Assembly: GCA_022701365.1 (NCBI GenBank)
Contig: JAKUHH010000284.1
Coordinates: 1,022,140-1,086,139, forward strand
Origin: Mycocentrospora acerina
Taxonomy: Eukaryota; Ascomycota; Dothideomycetes; Pleosporales
Length of the DNA stretch: 64,000 bases
Direction: 5' to 3'
Below, in pieces: positions 1 through 12,171 of this stretch. The translations under genes were made by a program, and so were the position numbers. The notes beneath the pieces were generated by a model. That model worked only from the letters and a program-made list of their open reading frames with translations, ran no database searches and was not told the DNA's origin. How positions within the stretch are numbered: the stretch's first letter is position 1; each line of letters begins with the position of its first letter.

Positions 1-202
1 CCCCCCCCCCCCCCCGCCTCTCTCTCCTCGGCATACACATACATACGTACATACATGAACCCTTCTTCTTGTTCTTCTTCCTCTGTCTGCGTGGGGGGGA
101 AGAAAAGCAAAGCACACAGATACACACAGACAGACACAGACGGACAGGGAGGGACTAAACTAGGCTAAAACTGACAACACCTCTCCATTCCATCCAGTAA
201 GT
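1..202. repeat. Low-complexity 3' flank of SCC3
   Basis: The window opens with a run of 15 C residues, followed by CT-rich sequence, TACATACA-type repeats and an ACAGACA-rich stretch. I see no coding region here. It lies downstream of the minus-strand SCC3 stop codon and probably includes its 3' untranslated region. Confidence 0.7.
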
Positions 203-3200
203 TCAATCCCCGAGGATACTATCCTGATCTGCGTCTGCGTCTGCGTCTGCGTCCGCGTCACCGTCTGCATCACCATCAGCCCCTACGCCATTAACCCCCT
301 CTGCATCTGCATCTGCATCTGCATCTGCATCCGCATCTGCCATCTCCTCGTCTTCAATCTCATCTTCTACCTCTTCTTCATTCGCACTCTCATCGTCATC
401 ATCAACTTCATCTTCTTCATCATCATCCTCCACGACAATAGCCTCGCTCTTCTTATTCGTCTGCTGCTGCTGCTGCTTCTTCTGCACCTCCTCCCTCTGC
501 TTCCCAACACCACCAGCCTTCTTCCTCGCCTGCTTCGCCACCTCAAGATGGCCGACGACTTCCTTCCACGTCGGCGTGAGCTTCGTCTTGTTTCGTTCTA
601 GCCGCAGCTTCACCAACTCGCTCCACTTTGCGTCGAGGCTGCCTACTTGCACCGCCTGGACGATGCGCGCGCCAAAGTGGCAGAGGCGCTCTTCCGCGAG
701 GAGAGTGCGGAGCTGCTTATCTGTCTGATCGGCGTCGCTGTCGTCCTCGTCTTCGTCGGATTCCGGCTCGTCGTCGGGGTCTATGGGCTCGTCGTCCACG
801 TCTGCGTCCTCAAGGCGCTTGTGGGAGAGTTTCGCCAGGTGGGATTCGGTGGCTGAGAGGATCTGGAGGAGGAGTTTGGCAGTGTCGTCGTCGACGTCTT
901 GGCATAGGGATTCCCAGTCGTCTGTGGCGTCTAGGGAAGCGCGGCTTTGTGTCTTCTTGGGGGTTTTGACGAGTTGGGGTTTCTTGGCTTTGAGCGAGCG
1001 GAACATGTTGTACATGTCTAGGAGGAGGTTGGCTGCATCGAGACGCACGTCGTCGGCGCCTTTGCGCGATTGCATGATGCGCATGAGGGCTGTGATGCAG
1101 GCGTCTCTTCGCTCGGCAATGGCGGTGAGCTCGTCGTCGGGGATACTGGTGCCTTCTTCAATGTGGATGCTGCAGGTCCGGCATTTCCACATAAAGTAGA
1201 CGAGCATCAGCGACATTGTGTGACGGACGAGTACGTCCTCTGCCTCCTGAACTTCTGCGTCGCCATCATCGGCCGATACGCCACGGTTGAGAATATCCAA
1301 CAAAGCCGCAATTGGTGGTGTGTCCACGGCTGCCTTCTTCGCCCTGCCCTTCGACTTGGCAGGGGCATATACATGGTCGAGCACAGATGCGTCGGATGCC
1401 TTGGCCAGCTGCGCCATCTTCAAGACAACATTGGACACTCCAACAAGCACATTCTGCTCCATATTCCCGCGTTCTTTGAAATTCTTACCTCGCCTCAAAG
1501 CATCAAATGTGTTGATCAGGTCATCCCAGAGAGCCTGAATCTTGAGCCCAATCATCTCCTTTAGCTCAGCGTTGCCCTGAGCGTGTAGTATTGACCCAAT
1601 TGCCTCGCTCAAAACACGCTCATTGTGATGGGTCAGGAACTGCTTGTTGATGTCGTCGAGTAACGCTGTGAGTGCTGCATTCTGTCGTAGTTCTTGGAAA
1701 ACATCCAGGTTGAGTTCGCGTTCCAGACGAAGACATAGTGCGGCAGCTTCGGGCAGGGCTCCAAACTTCTTCAGGAGTTGTGGGATGAGGACTGACAGTT
1801 TCTTAGCCATGTCTGCTTGATCTTCCTCATCACTCTCTCGCTGCGCTTTCGTCTTCTTCTTGTCCTTTTGTGCCTCGGCCAGACGCTGGAGGCGGATGCG
1901 GACAACAGCGTTCAAGATATCTAGTAGAGTCGTCTCGTGCTTCTCCTCAAGCCGGCAGTTCTGACGAAGCATCGCTTCAGGATCATCGGTTGTGCCGTTT
2001 TGTACAGTTCGTGAGTGATCATAAAGAAGATATCCTGCCAAAACCTCCCATGATCGCATCTCTGGAATGGCGTCGTACAAAGCTTGTGCGGCTAGTGAAA
2101 ATCGTGACTCGACACCAGCAGCAACCAAGCCAAGTTCAGCGCCAGAGATGCGCTCGATTTGCGATGGCAGTTCCGTGTCTTCTTCGTCATAAGACAAAAG
2201 CTGCTCAACCAAGCACTTCAGCTTCAGCCATTCTAGTCGTGGATTTTGATACTCCTCGTCGTCCTCGTCTGCAGGTGCTAATGCTTCGTTGAGGGCTTCT
2301 TCGCCACCCATATCCTCGACATTGGCCTCGTACGCAGCATTTACGTTCTCTGCAAAGAAGCCCACGACTGATTTGCGGACCTTGGCGTCCGAGTCGAATA
2401 TCAGCTTGCCCACAGAGTCAATGTCGTCCGGCTCGAGGAAACCAGCCTCTCGAAGAACGTCCAGTAGGTCGACTGCTGCAGCACGAACGTTGTTCTCAGC
2501 ATCACGGGTCGCAATCTCGACAATACGTGGGCGGAAACGCTCGGTAAACGTCTTCAATCCTGCCAGCTTGTCCTTGTCCTTGAATAGTCTTGTGAGTTGG
2601 TGAAGTACCTCGACTCGTGTTGGCGGGTTAGGATCCGAGAGAACCCAGCCTAGATAGCGCAGATGGCTGCCGTCAAAGAACTTGTCCGGATAGATAAGAA
2701 TCCACTCTACCAATGCTACAACGCAGTCGACCCTAATCTTGGGATCCACGTCGCGGTATCGATGAATGTAGACCATCTCAAACCACTCGTTGAGATACGT
2801 GTCTACAAGTTCCAACTTCTGATTAAATTGCTCCACTTCCTGATTTACCGCCGAGACACGTGCCTTACTGACGCGCGACTTGCTTTTCTCTGACTCGCTT
2901 TGGCGTGTCTTCTTAGCCGCGTTTTCGACAATGTCGGCTGCAACTTGCGCTAGCGACGTTATAATGGCGAGGGACGCGACTGTGCTTGTATGGCGGAACG
3001 GTCGGTTTCCAGTAGACGACATGGAGCCAATCCACACTTCAAATGTCTCGATGAGGATCGTGTTTTCGTACATGAGCCCCGATTGGGCAACGGTCTGGAT
3101 GAGCGTGTAGAAGAAGCCGTGCAACGCCTTTCTGAACGTCTGACCACCACCATCTTTGGCCTTGGCAATGAGCGGATAGTCCGTCACCTCTTGCTATTTC

Positions 3201-3945
3201 TTATTAGCGTGCGCAACAGACTTGAGTGCTGCGGTGGCCTACTGCCTGAAATTCCTCCTGTATTTCCGCAACGCGGTTGTGCGAGTTGTCGGGGTCTGCA
3301 ATGTCATCCTCATCTATCTGGATCGTGCAGCCAGCAGCGCGCAGGACTAGATTGATAATCTCAGCCACAGCCAGGCCCTCGTGCTCGTTGAAGCGCACAA
3401 CCCATCGTGCCGCAACATCCTCCAGTCGATCACCACTTGCGAAGACGTCGGCTGCAGTACGGTCAGCTTTGCAATCCGTCTCCACGACATACAAGGCGCC
3501 TACCATATAGGCCTCCCGGCTCATCCTCCGCAAGCGTGCTCTTGCGCACAGCGGCCTTGCGCGGCCTCTTGGCAGCGCTCTTCGCAACGCTGGTCGCGGG
3601 TCGAATCGCGAGGTTGACAGATCTGCCGTTTGTTTTTGGCTTCTTGGTCGCTGGCTTTTTTGCGCGCCCCTTGCCCTTTTGCTTGCGCTTGCGTTCCCTC
3701 AACTCTTCCTCGTCTGGCTCGCCCTCGCTGCTCTCCTCCTCTTCCTCGTCCGACTGCGCATCATTCGCGTCAACTCCGCTGTCGTCGTCTTGCCCTCGCT
3801 TGCGCTTCGACCTACCACCTGGACTCGAACCAGGCGCGTACTTCTCTGGTCTCTTGGAGACGCGTCCGGATTTACGGCGCGTGGTCGACGAGACATTTTC
3901 GCCGTCAGAGGCTGGACCTGCCGAGCTCATGTTTCTTGCGCGCAA
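203..3945 (-). CDS. SCC3: Cohesin subunit SCC3/STAG (Psc3-like)
   Basis: This encodes the HEAT-repeat subunit of cohesin that binds the kleisin and loads the ring on chromatin, acting in the nucleus. Three exons fit: 3504..3945, 3243..3451 and 203..3193. The introns are 3452..3503 (52 nt) and 3194..3242 (49 nt), both GT..AG and with CTGAC or CTAAT branch sites. The product is about 1213 residues, or 1208 if translation starts at the second ATG (3930). The N-terminus is basic and acidic low complexity with NLS-like KRKR patches. The region after residue 200 matches the STAG domain, including the stretch YIHRYRDVDPKIR and repeated HEAT-like helices. The C-terminus is very acidic and ends in Ala-Asp repeats encoded by a hexanucleotide array. 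Family assignment rests on my recognition of the STAG and stromalin-conservative region. Confidence 0.93.
225..345 (-). repeat. Hexanucleotide coding repeats, Ala-Asp tail
   Basis: Two blocks of GCRTCT hexamers (about 225-252 and 300-345 on the plus strand) lie inside the last exon of SCC3. On the coding strand they specify alternating Ala-Asp dipeptides near the C-terminus, separated by a Gly/Val/Asn linker. Such arrays change length easily by slippage in steps of two residues without breaking the frame. Confidence 0.9.
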
Positions 3946-4575
3946 TAATGCACTGCTGCGTTGTGCCGTGTTTAGGTGGCTGGGCGACGCGACAATTGCT
4001 GTCCAGGGTGTTTGGGCGGGGAGGCGATGATGGAGACGCGACTGCCTCGCGGAGAGTTAAGCTTTGGACTATCCGGGCACGTGCCACATCACCAACGACG
4101 ACATCATCAGCCTGGCATTGCATCCGTTTCGTACACTGTCATCGCTTTTTCATACACACCGTTATTGTTCATCTCCAGTTTGTGAACCGATATGCCGCAG
4201 TCAGATCCAGCAGTCAAATACCAACTCAAGCATTCCTCAGCCAGCATTTGCTCTTTCGCACAGCATCCATTGAGGCGACAACTCCAATCGATGTGTTGAG
4301 ATGCAAGCCACTAATGCTCAATTTTTGATGTTCTAGCTAAATCATGCGAGGCATTTCGTACTAACGATCAACTGCCAGCTCTTGGCAAATTGAGAAATTA
4401 GAAAATGAGGAAAATCCGGTCGCACTTAGCACCGAAGGCAGAAGTCATTCCCGTTGGTTGAAATCCTTTCCAAACCTGTCCTACCATCTTGCCTCATACA
4501 CAATCAATCTTGTGGCCTAAATCAAGCTCTTCCCAATAATGATCGTCATCGTGATAATACAACACCAACGGGAGT
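3946..4575. other. Intergenic region between SCC3 and kinase
   Basis: This is about 630 bases without a supported gene. It should contain the SCC3 promoter, read leftwards, and the kinase 3' end. Open frames here are short and in part mirror the SCC3 5' end. I see no RNA gene or mobile element. Confidence 0.6.
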
Positions 4576-7174
4576 CTAGTCTTGTCTCTTGTCATTCGGA
4601 AGTCGTCGATCTCCGCTTCCGTACCTCTCCCTTTTCTTTGCTTGTGGAAATTCCACTTTGATTCGAGGAGTAGGTAAAGGATCTCGATTGCGAGTTTCCG
4701 CTCTACGCTCCCGCCGATTCTTATCCATCTCAGTAATTTTGAGATGTCGAGCAGCAGGTACTTCCAGATGCGTCCGTTGAGAGGCCCTTCGACGCTGAGG
4801 GGATTGTGCATATTCTCGACGACGTTGTCCCTGAGATTGTGCTTGAAGATTACGCTTCAACTCATTGCGACTCGGCCGACCGTGTGTCATTTCCATAAAG
4901 TTTTCCCATTCGTCCTGTTCAGCTGGCGAGAAATCCGTGATACACCGATCCAGCGCTGCTGTAGGATCACTTGAGCACTCCGCTTGCCGCCCTACAGAAT
5001 TTTCGGTCCCATAAAGCGATGTTTCTTGCTTCCGTCCCTTGAAAATTCGGTTCCATGCCCTTGAAAAAGCCCCTTTAGCATTGGAAGAAGGCGATTCCCA
5101 ACTCTCCTGAGAAGACGTCTCCCACATGGGTACCTTATTCTTGTTTAGAGGCGAGGACGAGAAAGCTCTGGGTTGGTGCAAATTCTTCGGGCGCCAACTG
5201 CCGCTACTGTCATCGGTTTCCTTGTTCTCTTTGTTGTAGCTTTGAAAAGATTTCGACTTGCTGAGAGGCGGTTGACTGTTTTCTGAATCCACCGTAGTCG
5301 AGCTAGGAGATACTGAGCGACCCAAGCTGAAATTTGTTTTTTTGTTAAGAAAGGACTCTACGTGTGTAAGAGTCAAAAGTTGGGGTTCGATTATTCCATC
5401 TTCGTCAAAATCTCTGCTTTTCTGTTTCATGATTTGTAACTTTTCTACTGGCCAGCTTTTCGCAAGTGGCATGGCAGTTGAAGCAAGATTGCCGCCTTCG
5501 TGTATTGATTCAATGACTGCCCTCTCAGCAGCCCTTTCTTCGCGGATTGGTTTGGTGACTTCTTTTAGCAGGTCGCGACGTTTAGGAGAGTTTGAGACCA
5601 AAGTCGTTGATCCTGATGCTTCTTCTCTTGTTGATGGCACACCTTTTGAAGATGAAGATAAAATCTCTTGGTTCCCAACTCCAGTGACATTCGTTGACTC
5701 GCAAATAGATGCTGCCGCGCCAACGCCAAGTGTACTGCTTGCGAAATTATACACTGAAGATATCACACTCTCCGGCGTGTCGTCATCCTCCGTGCAGCAC
5801 CAGCCTGTGAAGAGAATTTGGTCGTTAAGATTTTGGTTATATTCATAAATGGCCTCGAAAAGACTTTGTGCGCTATGCCGTTTTTCTTTTTCTACCTTCA
5901 GCATCGCGGAGATCCAGGTTACAGTGCCCTCGAGGTATGGCTCGTTAGCGGTCACTTTCGTTTTTTCGAGCCATAAATTTATACCATTCAGGTTTTCATA
6001 ATATCGAGAAGATTTCGAGCCACATGTTTCAAGATGGGTGTTCAGAGACCCAGGAGTTTCTCCGCAGAGAACTGTCCACATCTCCAAGAAGACACAGCCC
6101 AAAGACCAGATATCAGATGACGAGTTTCTGGGCTGGCATTTTGCAACCTCGGGAGCACAGTATTTAGGTGTCTTTAATGTATATCCCGTAGTTGTACTAT
6201 GTCCAACGTCGGTAAAGTCACGACTTATGCCGAAATCCGTCAATAACATTTGATGATCCTTTACTAAAATATTCTAAGTAACTGTTAGCTCAGTTTCAAT
6301 ATGCGTAAAGAAGCTAACCTGAGGTTTGATATCCTTATGCCTCACACGGTTCTGATGTAGGTAATTGACTGCCCCAGTGAGACAACCAAAAGATGTACGC
6401 AAAAGTGAGCGTCCGTCTATCGAAGCTGGTCTTTCAAGAAACTCTTTGAGATTACAGTCGGCGACTGGAGACATGAGGATTCCTACGTATCTAGTAAAAT
6501 ATCGTCAAATTACGTGAGTTATAATGAGTTTCGTCGTGAACAAACCTTGGGTCAGTGTAGCTTCCAACAAGCTCAACAATGTGCACATGAGACAGCTTTT
6601 TCAGCAAACCAATCTCTTTCTCAAACTCCCGGAGTACGTCTTTATTTCTACGAAATGTCGGGCCTCGCGGAATGAGCTTTCTGGCGTACTCTTTGTAGCT
6701 AATGGTGCTCATCACCTTTTCGACTACTCCATATCCCCCTCGGCCCAACTCAGCCAATTTGATCATCGGTATATCTTCAGGTTTGGAAAAATGGCGATGC
6801 CTACCATCATCTTTTTCCAAGTCCAGCGCCTTAGTAAGTACCAGTCTTTGGGCATCGATGAAGTCGTTTCTCATTGTGTGGCTTTCCATGCCTGCTGGCA
6901 AGGTTCTGTGCGTAAATGGAAACCATAGGTCGTTCAACTCGTCCGTCAAAAATACATCAATCAGGGAAATTTGGTCGATGAGCATAAGTGTGGCGTAAAT
7001 CCGTGGTACTCGACTCCACGGTTCGTGACCAAGGCTACAAAGCATCGTGGAAATGCTACGTAGTTCAGCCTCGTTGAACGGCTGTCGTTGCGCGATAGGG
7101 ATCGCCTTGGAAAAAAATGTCTGTAACGCATGGTTTATACCTTCGAGGACTGGTGTCGTATCGTCGGGCGGCAT
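4576..7174 (-). CDS. Serine/threonine protein kinase, long disordered tail
   Basis: A protein kinase of about 832 residues from three exons: 6546..7174, 6319..6490 and 4576..6273. The introns are 6491..6545 and 6274..6318, and both phases close in frame. After a helical N-terminal region of about 135 residues with no recognised domain, the catalytic core shows the glycine loop GRGGYG (about 144-149), the lysine in YARKL (166), a catalytic HKDIKPQN in place of HRD (about 261), DFG (about 280) and CAPEVA with SSSDIWSLGCVF. All residues needed for activity appear present. The C-terminal 400 residues are Ser-rich and then strongly basic, and look disordered. Such kinases are common in Pezizomycotina and mostly unstudied, so I give no substrate. 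The start is the first ATG of an open frame. Confidence 0.85.
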
Positions 7175-8721
7175 AGTGATATGCCCGAACCTTGGAAGTT
7201 GTAGTATGCGGAACTTTGCACGAGTTTGTCAGATGTCAGTGGAGGACGGCAGCCATGCGGCTGAAGGAGGTAAACCCTGTTATAGTTACATGCACTAAAA
7301 ACTACTAGGCCTTTCAACCATGTGCGGGGTACACTCCTAAAAGCCAAATTATTGCTTCAGCCTCGTCAACTATGCATGAAGATAGGCAAGGCTGATGTCA
7401 GCTAACATTGGTAGTTGATCACATGTGTGAGCACGTGATCGCACAGCGTCTACATAGACCCCTATTTCTACTCCCCTGATAATACAACAAGTTCCTCCTC
7501 TGATTGTCTCTTCTCAACTGATGGCTTGCATATAAACTTTTGGTTCGCTACCCACCAATCATCATCCTCTCTCCTCTTGTAAAAATAGGTGTGTCATCAT
7601 TAACTGAAAATTGCTTTGATAGATAAATTTTTTGTTCTTCACTAAAACAGTACCACTGGCCTGAATTACCTGAAATATTTCACCCACTAATTTCTGAACA
7701 ATAAGCGTATTAGAGTACCGCCTAAACACTTCGGTCTACATAAAAATAAGAAGAGGAATACTTGTATAGTCTCACCCTGTAGTCGAAAGCACAAAGCTCA
7801 ACCATCTAAATGAAACCTGCAATTCACCAAGTTCAGTTTTACAAATTGACCGCTTAAAATTCGTTAACTGAATTTAAACAGTCTAAAGCGAACATCGAAA
7901 AGACGTCTCTAGTACAAAGGACTTTCCGCCAGATCTCTGTTATTAATCACAATGCAGCAATTACAAACATGCGTTCCTTCCCCCCCCCCCCCAATCTCAC
8001 ATTATCTCATTTCAACCCACTCACACTCAATTTCACTCAATCAAATTCAATCCAACCAGCTTCAACTCAAACTAAAGTCTCATTGCTATCATCATTTTAA
8101 CTTATACCCCATTCCACCCCACTTCAACACACTGAAGTAGAACCCTTGCCCAACTCCTCCTCCTTAACCCCCAAAGTAGTCATACCCCCTTCTCCCATCT
8201 CCTCGTGTTGTCATCCAAAACTACCATTCCCCACCTTACTACCCCCTATCTCGACACCAACCACAAAGACTAATTAATATTAGGTAATACACATACACAT
8301 AAAAAACCCCCAAACAAAGCAATGCAAGGGTGGCCAAGGCGAATTAAAAAAAAGAGTGAATACAATATAAACACCGATAAATGAACACCTACTCGTGGAC
8401 CAAAAAAATTAGGCACAAAGAGGTAAGCGAAGAGAAGAGTGGACAGGTGTGTCGTGATCAGACTTATTAGCCATTCTCTCACTACTATCTTAGATTAACT
8501 TGGCGTAAAATCACATGCACTGCAACATTATCATCATCAACGAGGAGAAATATGTACACATCAAAGCGACCCACAAATAGAGAGATGTTTACATAACAAA
8601 CAGCAAGATTAAGATAGAGTGCCGAGATCTTAAGCAAAATCACATATATGTTCATCTAATCTAGCCAACACACACTCCCCTTCACCCACTCAACATCGCT
8701 TGTCCCTCTATCGCTCCCCAT
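7175..8721. other. Long intergenic region, AT-rich
   Basis: About 1.5 kb lies between the kinase start and the cullin stop. It is AT-rich, with a run of 13 C residues at 7980-7992 followed by CAATC/CAACTC-type pyrimidine-rich repeats. Only very short open frames occur and none resembles a known protein. The left part should hold the kinase promoter and the right part the 3' region of cullin-4. Confidence 0.6.
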
Positions 8722-11572
8722 CTACGCGATATAAGCATACAACCCATCATCCTCCCTCTCCATAAACTCCTTCTCAATCAGCCTCTCAAGATTCCGCTTA
8801 ATCCCACTGACTTCCAGCACGCCTCTCGTCCTCGTCGCCTTGATCGTCTCAGCCACCAACTCCGCATGGCTGATCCTCTTCCTGCTCTTCAAGATGCGCA
8901 CAATCGCCGCCTGGGTCTCATAATTACGGTCTGCAGCAACACGCTCGTGCGTTTCCTTGTTCTCAGCGGGTGTTTCTTTGAGTTGGACCGTGTTGATTTT
9001 CACGCGGAAGGTGGGCGATGTGAAGGAGAGGTTGAGGGTGAAGGTGTCGGTCGGAGAAATTTCGCGAGATTTCGGGTGTTTGGTCAAGGGGCGGATTTTA
9101 GCGCAGGCGAGGGACTGGAGGGTACGGATGAGTTCTGGAGCGGCTGGAGGGTTGTTAGTATCAGTGTGAATTGGGGTAAGGCGAGTGGAACGACTTACGA
9201 AGACCGGTAGCTTGAAGGAGATAGTTGTAGTCGATGTGTTCGTCCTCCTTTATGCCATTGAAAAGCAGAAGAACAATGGCTTGGAACGAGGAAACGACAA
9301 ACTCCTTATTGCCTTTGGGGAATTTGGCCTTGACTTGGCAGTGTGCGAGTGAGTGCTTCAGTTCTAGTTTGCGGCCAGAGTGCTTTAGTTTGTAATGCGC
9401 TTCGAACTTGTCGATTGCGGTTTTAATCTGTGGCGGAATAATGACCGGTACGGTGGGATATGTGGGCCACGCAGATGCAGAGAGGATGCTGACGTTCAGA
9501 TCGATACTCTGCTTCTCGTTTCGCTCTTCGCATATCATCTTGTAGGAAGCCATTTCCTCGCGCGAAAGCTCAATGTCGCGGAACATTGTCTCGAGGTTGG
9601 ATGTGAATCCTGCACCACATTCTGTACAGGGTCAGTAACTTGCAATCAACCAATTTCTGTGTGGGGATTTACCAGTTTTCAGCCTCTGCAACATGCTCCT
9701 CTCAGCATCCGCACTCGCACTTCTTCCCATTAACAAGCGCCTGGCGAGATCCTTCTTGTAAAATGCCTCAAACACCGCCTTGCCATGCACAAAACGGAAC
9801 AAATCAAGCACTTGATCGAGCTGGTTGTTGACCTCGGTATCCTCATCAAACACGACATCCTCCTCATCCTCTTCGGCTTCTGCGGCAGCAGGTTTCTCCG
9901 TCTTGCGGCTCACTCGCACAGGAATTGCCTTTGCACCGCCTCGTAGCAAGATATCGACATACTTTGCAATCATCTCACCAGTCTTGGAGTTGTCTGTGCC
10001 CCAACTCGCGCTGGTCTTCTTAGTCTTATTCATAAAAGTCTCAAAAGATTCTCGCAGGCCGTGGCCAAGATCTGCGTTGCGGTGGAACGATGTCTTCCAG
10101 ATGGTGTCGAGCTGGCGTTTCATACTGAGTAATTGGACGACCATAGTCTCCTGCTCCTTCTCATTGAAAACTAAAGCCGTACCCTCATCTTCGATCCACT
10201 TCATGAATCCCGGGCGTAGTTTTGCGCCAAGCTTGCGGCGCTCGAGAAGGGAGTAGAGGAGCTCGAGGTCTTCGGTTGCGTTTGCTTCGAGGAGGTCGGC
10301 GAGTTCATCTTGATTGACTATTACAAGATTAGCAGTCCATTCTGGGAGACCACAAACTTTGACAACTTACCCAGTCTCTCCTCCTTTCTCGAGATCAAAT
10401 GATCTTCAAGCAGCGTAAGAAGATCCCTCTTAGTCGAGTTCGGCAGCCTGTGTATGTCCGCCCTCTTGATTTCCCTGTCCATGAGCACCTTTGCGCTCCT
10501 GATATACTCAGGCAGCGACTTCTCCGCACTCTCAGCATCAGCCCACTTGACGACGAATTCCTGGCTGAGTTCCAGCATGCGCGGCTCAAATTCATTGGTG
10601 TAAACCTGCATGTCATTGAACATAGCCACTGTCTTGTTGAACATATCGCCGTCCAGATCTCCGCCCGCGCGGTCTGCAGCAACGAGCTCGCACGCGCCAT
10701 CGACAATGCGCTCTTTGAGTGTCGAATGCTCAAAGATGGAGGAACGGAAGAGATTGATGCATATTTCGCGGAGGGACTCGTGGCGCGGGAGGAGGTACGC
10801 ACGGTCGAGGTAGCAGAAGATCCAATCGAGGTATTTCTGTCGCGCGCTGAATTAGACGCCCTCTCATGTAACATATCAGAAGACAAGTGCTTACCATCTG
10901 CCCACCCCATACATCCCAAGCCTTCAGCACTCTTTTCAGGACCTCCACATCACCTCCTCCCGTCCCCCCCTCTGTCACGCTTTCCAGCAACCTCCCGCCC
11001 ACCTCGGCCTTACACTTCCCCACCAGTCTTTCCCTCACCTCCCTCGCCATGTTCTGCCTACACAGATTCTCCACACCACGATACATCTCCTCCAAACTGA
11101 AGTCGATTGTTTCCCCCGCAAAGACAGTGTCTAGCGCCTTCTCAATCTTCGCCCACATCTGGTCCAAGAACACCTTTGGATCGACTCTGCGCGTAGGCTT
11201 GAAGTTCTTGACCATCAGCCGCTTGGGGCCAGCAGCAGCATGCATATTTGGTGCAGCCTTACGGATGGGCTTCATGGGCGAGGTGGCAGGGCTGGATGTC
11301 AGATCGACGACCACAACGTCTTTCTTACTGGGGAAATGGTACATGTCTGCGGTGCTCATCTTGCTAGGTATGTCGTGCGGGGGCGCCGGCGTGGCGTGTG
11401 CAGTCTCAGAGTCAACAACTGGGCCTTCGGTGACCTTTGTCCGTTTCTTGCCCTCTGGCGAGAGTTCCTCTCTTCCCGTGGCGGCGGAATGCGGCTTCTG
11501 CTGCGTGGTGAAGTGGTCTTTGATGGTTTTCTCAGGGTGCTTCCGTTTCAGCGCGCCTGGAGTAGCGGACAT
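8722..11572 (-). CDS. CUL4: Cullin-4, scaffold of CRL4 ubiquitin ligase
   Basis: A cullin scaffold of 877 residues that joins a DDB1-type adaptor to the RING protein RBX1, acting mainly in the nucleus on chromatin and repair substrates. Five exons fit: 10895..11572, 10371..10836, 9673..10317, 9199..9621 and 8722..9143. The introns are 51-58 nt, and phases close throughout. The N-terminus carries a basic stretch, and the KRLMVKNFKPTRR motif is typical of cullin-4. The middle has the cullin repeats and the homology domain (FYKKDLARRLL). The C-terminus has the winged-helix neddylation segment IVRILKSRKRISH, whose lysine should accept NEDD8, and ends YAYIA. The acidic insert EAEEDEEDVVFDED is a fungal-type loop. 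I base cullin-4 rather than cullin-1 or -3 on the N-terminal motif and the ATGL..ELIRTLQSLACAK segment. Confidence 0.93.
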
Positions 11573-12171
11573 TGGACGGCAGCAGAGTCGTTGTCGGGGG
11601 TGTTGGCGGTGTTGTCGTCTTGAGGTTGTGATGCTCTGACGACTTGGGGAGCAAAGCTTAGCTTGCTGCGCGGTGATTGGGGATGATGCGGGCGGAATGA
11701 CGCGCTAGAGCTTGGTCCGCGCGATTGCCAACGTCGCGATGATATCGACATCGATGTCGGCAACGAGGAGTATATGCGAATGCGGCCCAGCTAGAGAGCC
11801 TGGCGATATTCAACGGGAATTCAATTTCCTCTTGCTCTATACTTTTGTAGTCTTGTGGTTCTGTGAAGCTGTTTCACCGCATGCGTCTTGCCGTGCCCGC
11901 ACGGATTTAGTCGGAATTAATGTCACAACGTCGATTGCTGTTGCAAGGCTGGGAATATAAACGTCCATGCACAAACGGTTAGGTCTCATTCTTTTTGGTC
12001 ATCCATTTACTTCGCCAAAAAATACATATATGGTAGAGCAGCGAGTTGAAGTCGAACACACATTCTATCCTGGTATCATCATCATCGTCGTCATCACCAC
12101 AGAACGCCAGAGCGCCATACAATCTATACCTCAACGTAACAAACTCCCCCTTTCAAATTTAATCACATCGC
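11573..12171. other. Intergenic region between CUL4 and MGM1
   Basis: About 600 bases without a supported gene. The left part is the probable CUL4 promoter and the right part the MGM1 3' untranslated region. Short open frames on the plus strand have no protein-like composition. Confidence 0.6.

Noticed and set aside
3818..3834. Perfect tRNA T-arm look-alike (CCTGG-TTCGAGT-CCAGG) on the minus strand inside SCC3
   Set aside because: No acceptor stem, D arm or anticodon arm surrounds it, and it is coding sequence for a Gly/Ser/Pro stretch of SCC3.
4494..4811. 105-codon minus-strand frame at the kinase 3' end
   Set aside because: It overlaps the kinase coding sequence in another frame and has no independent support.
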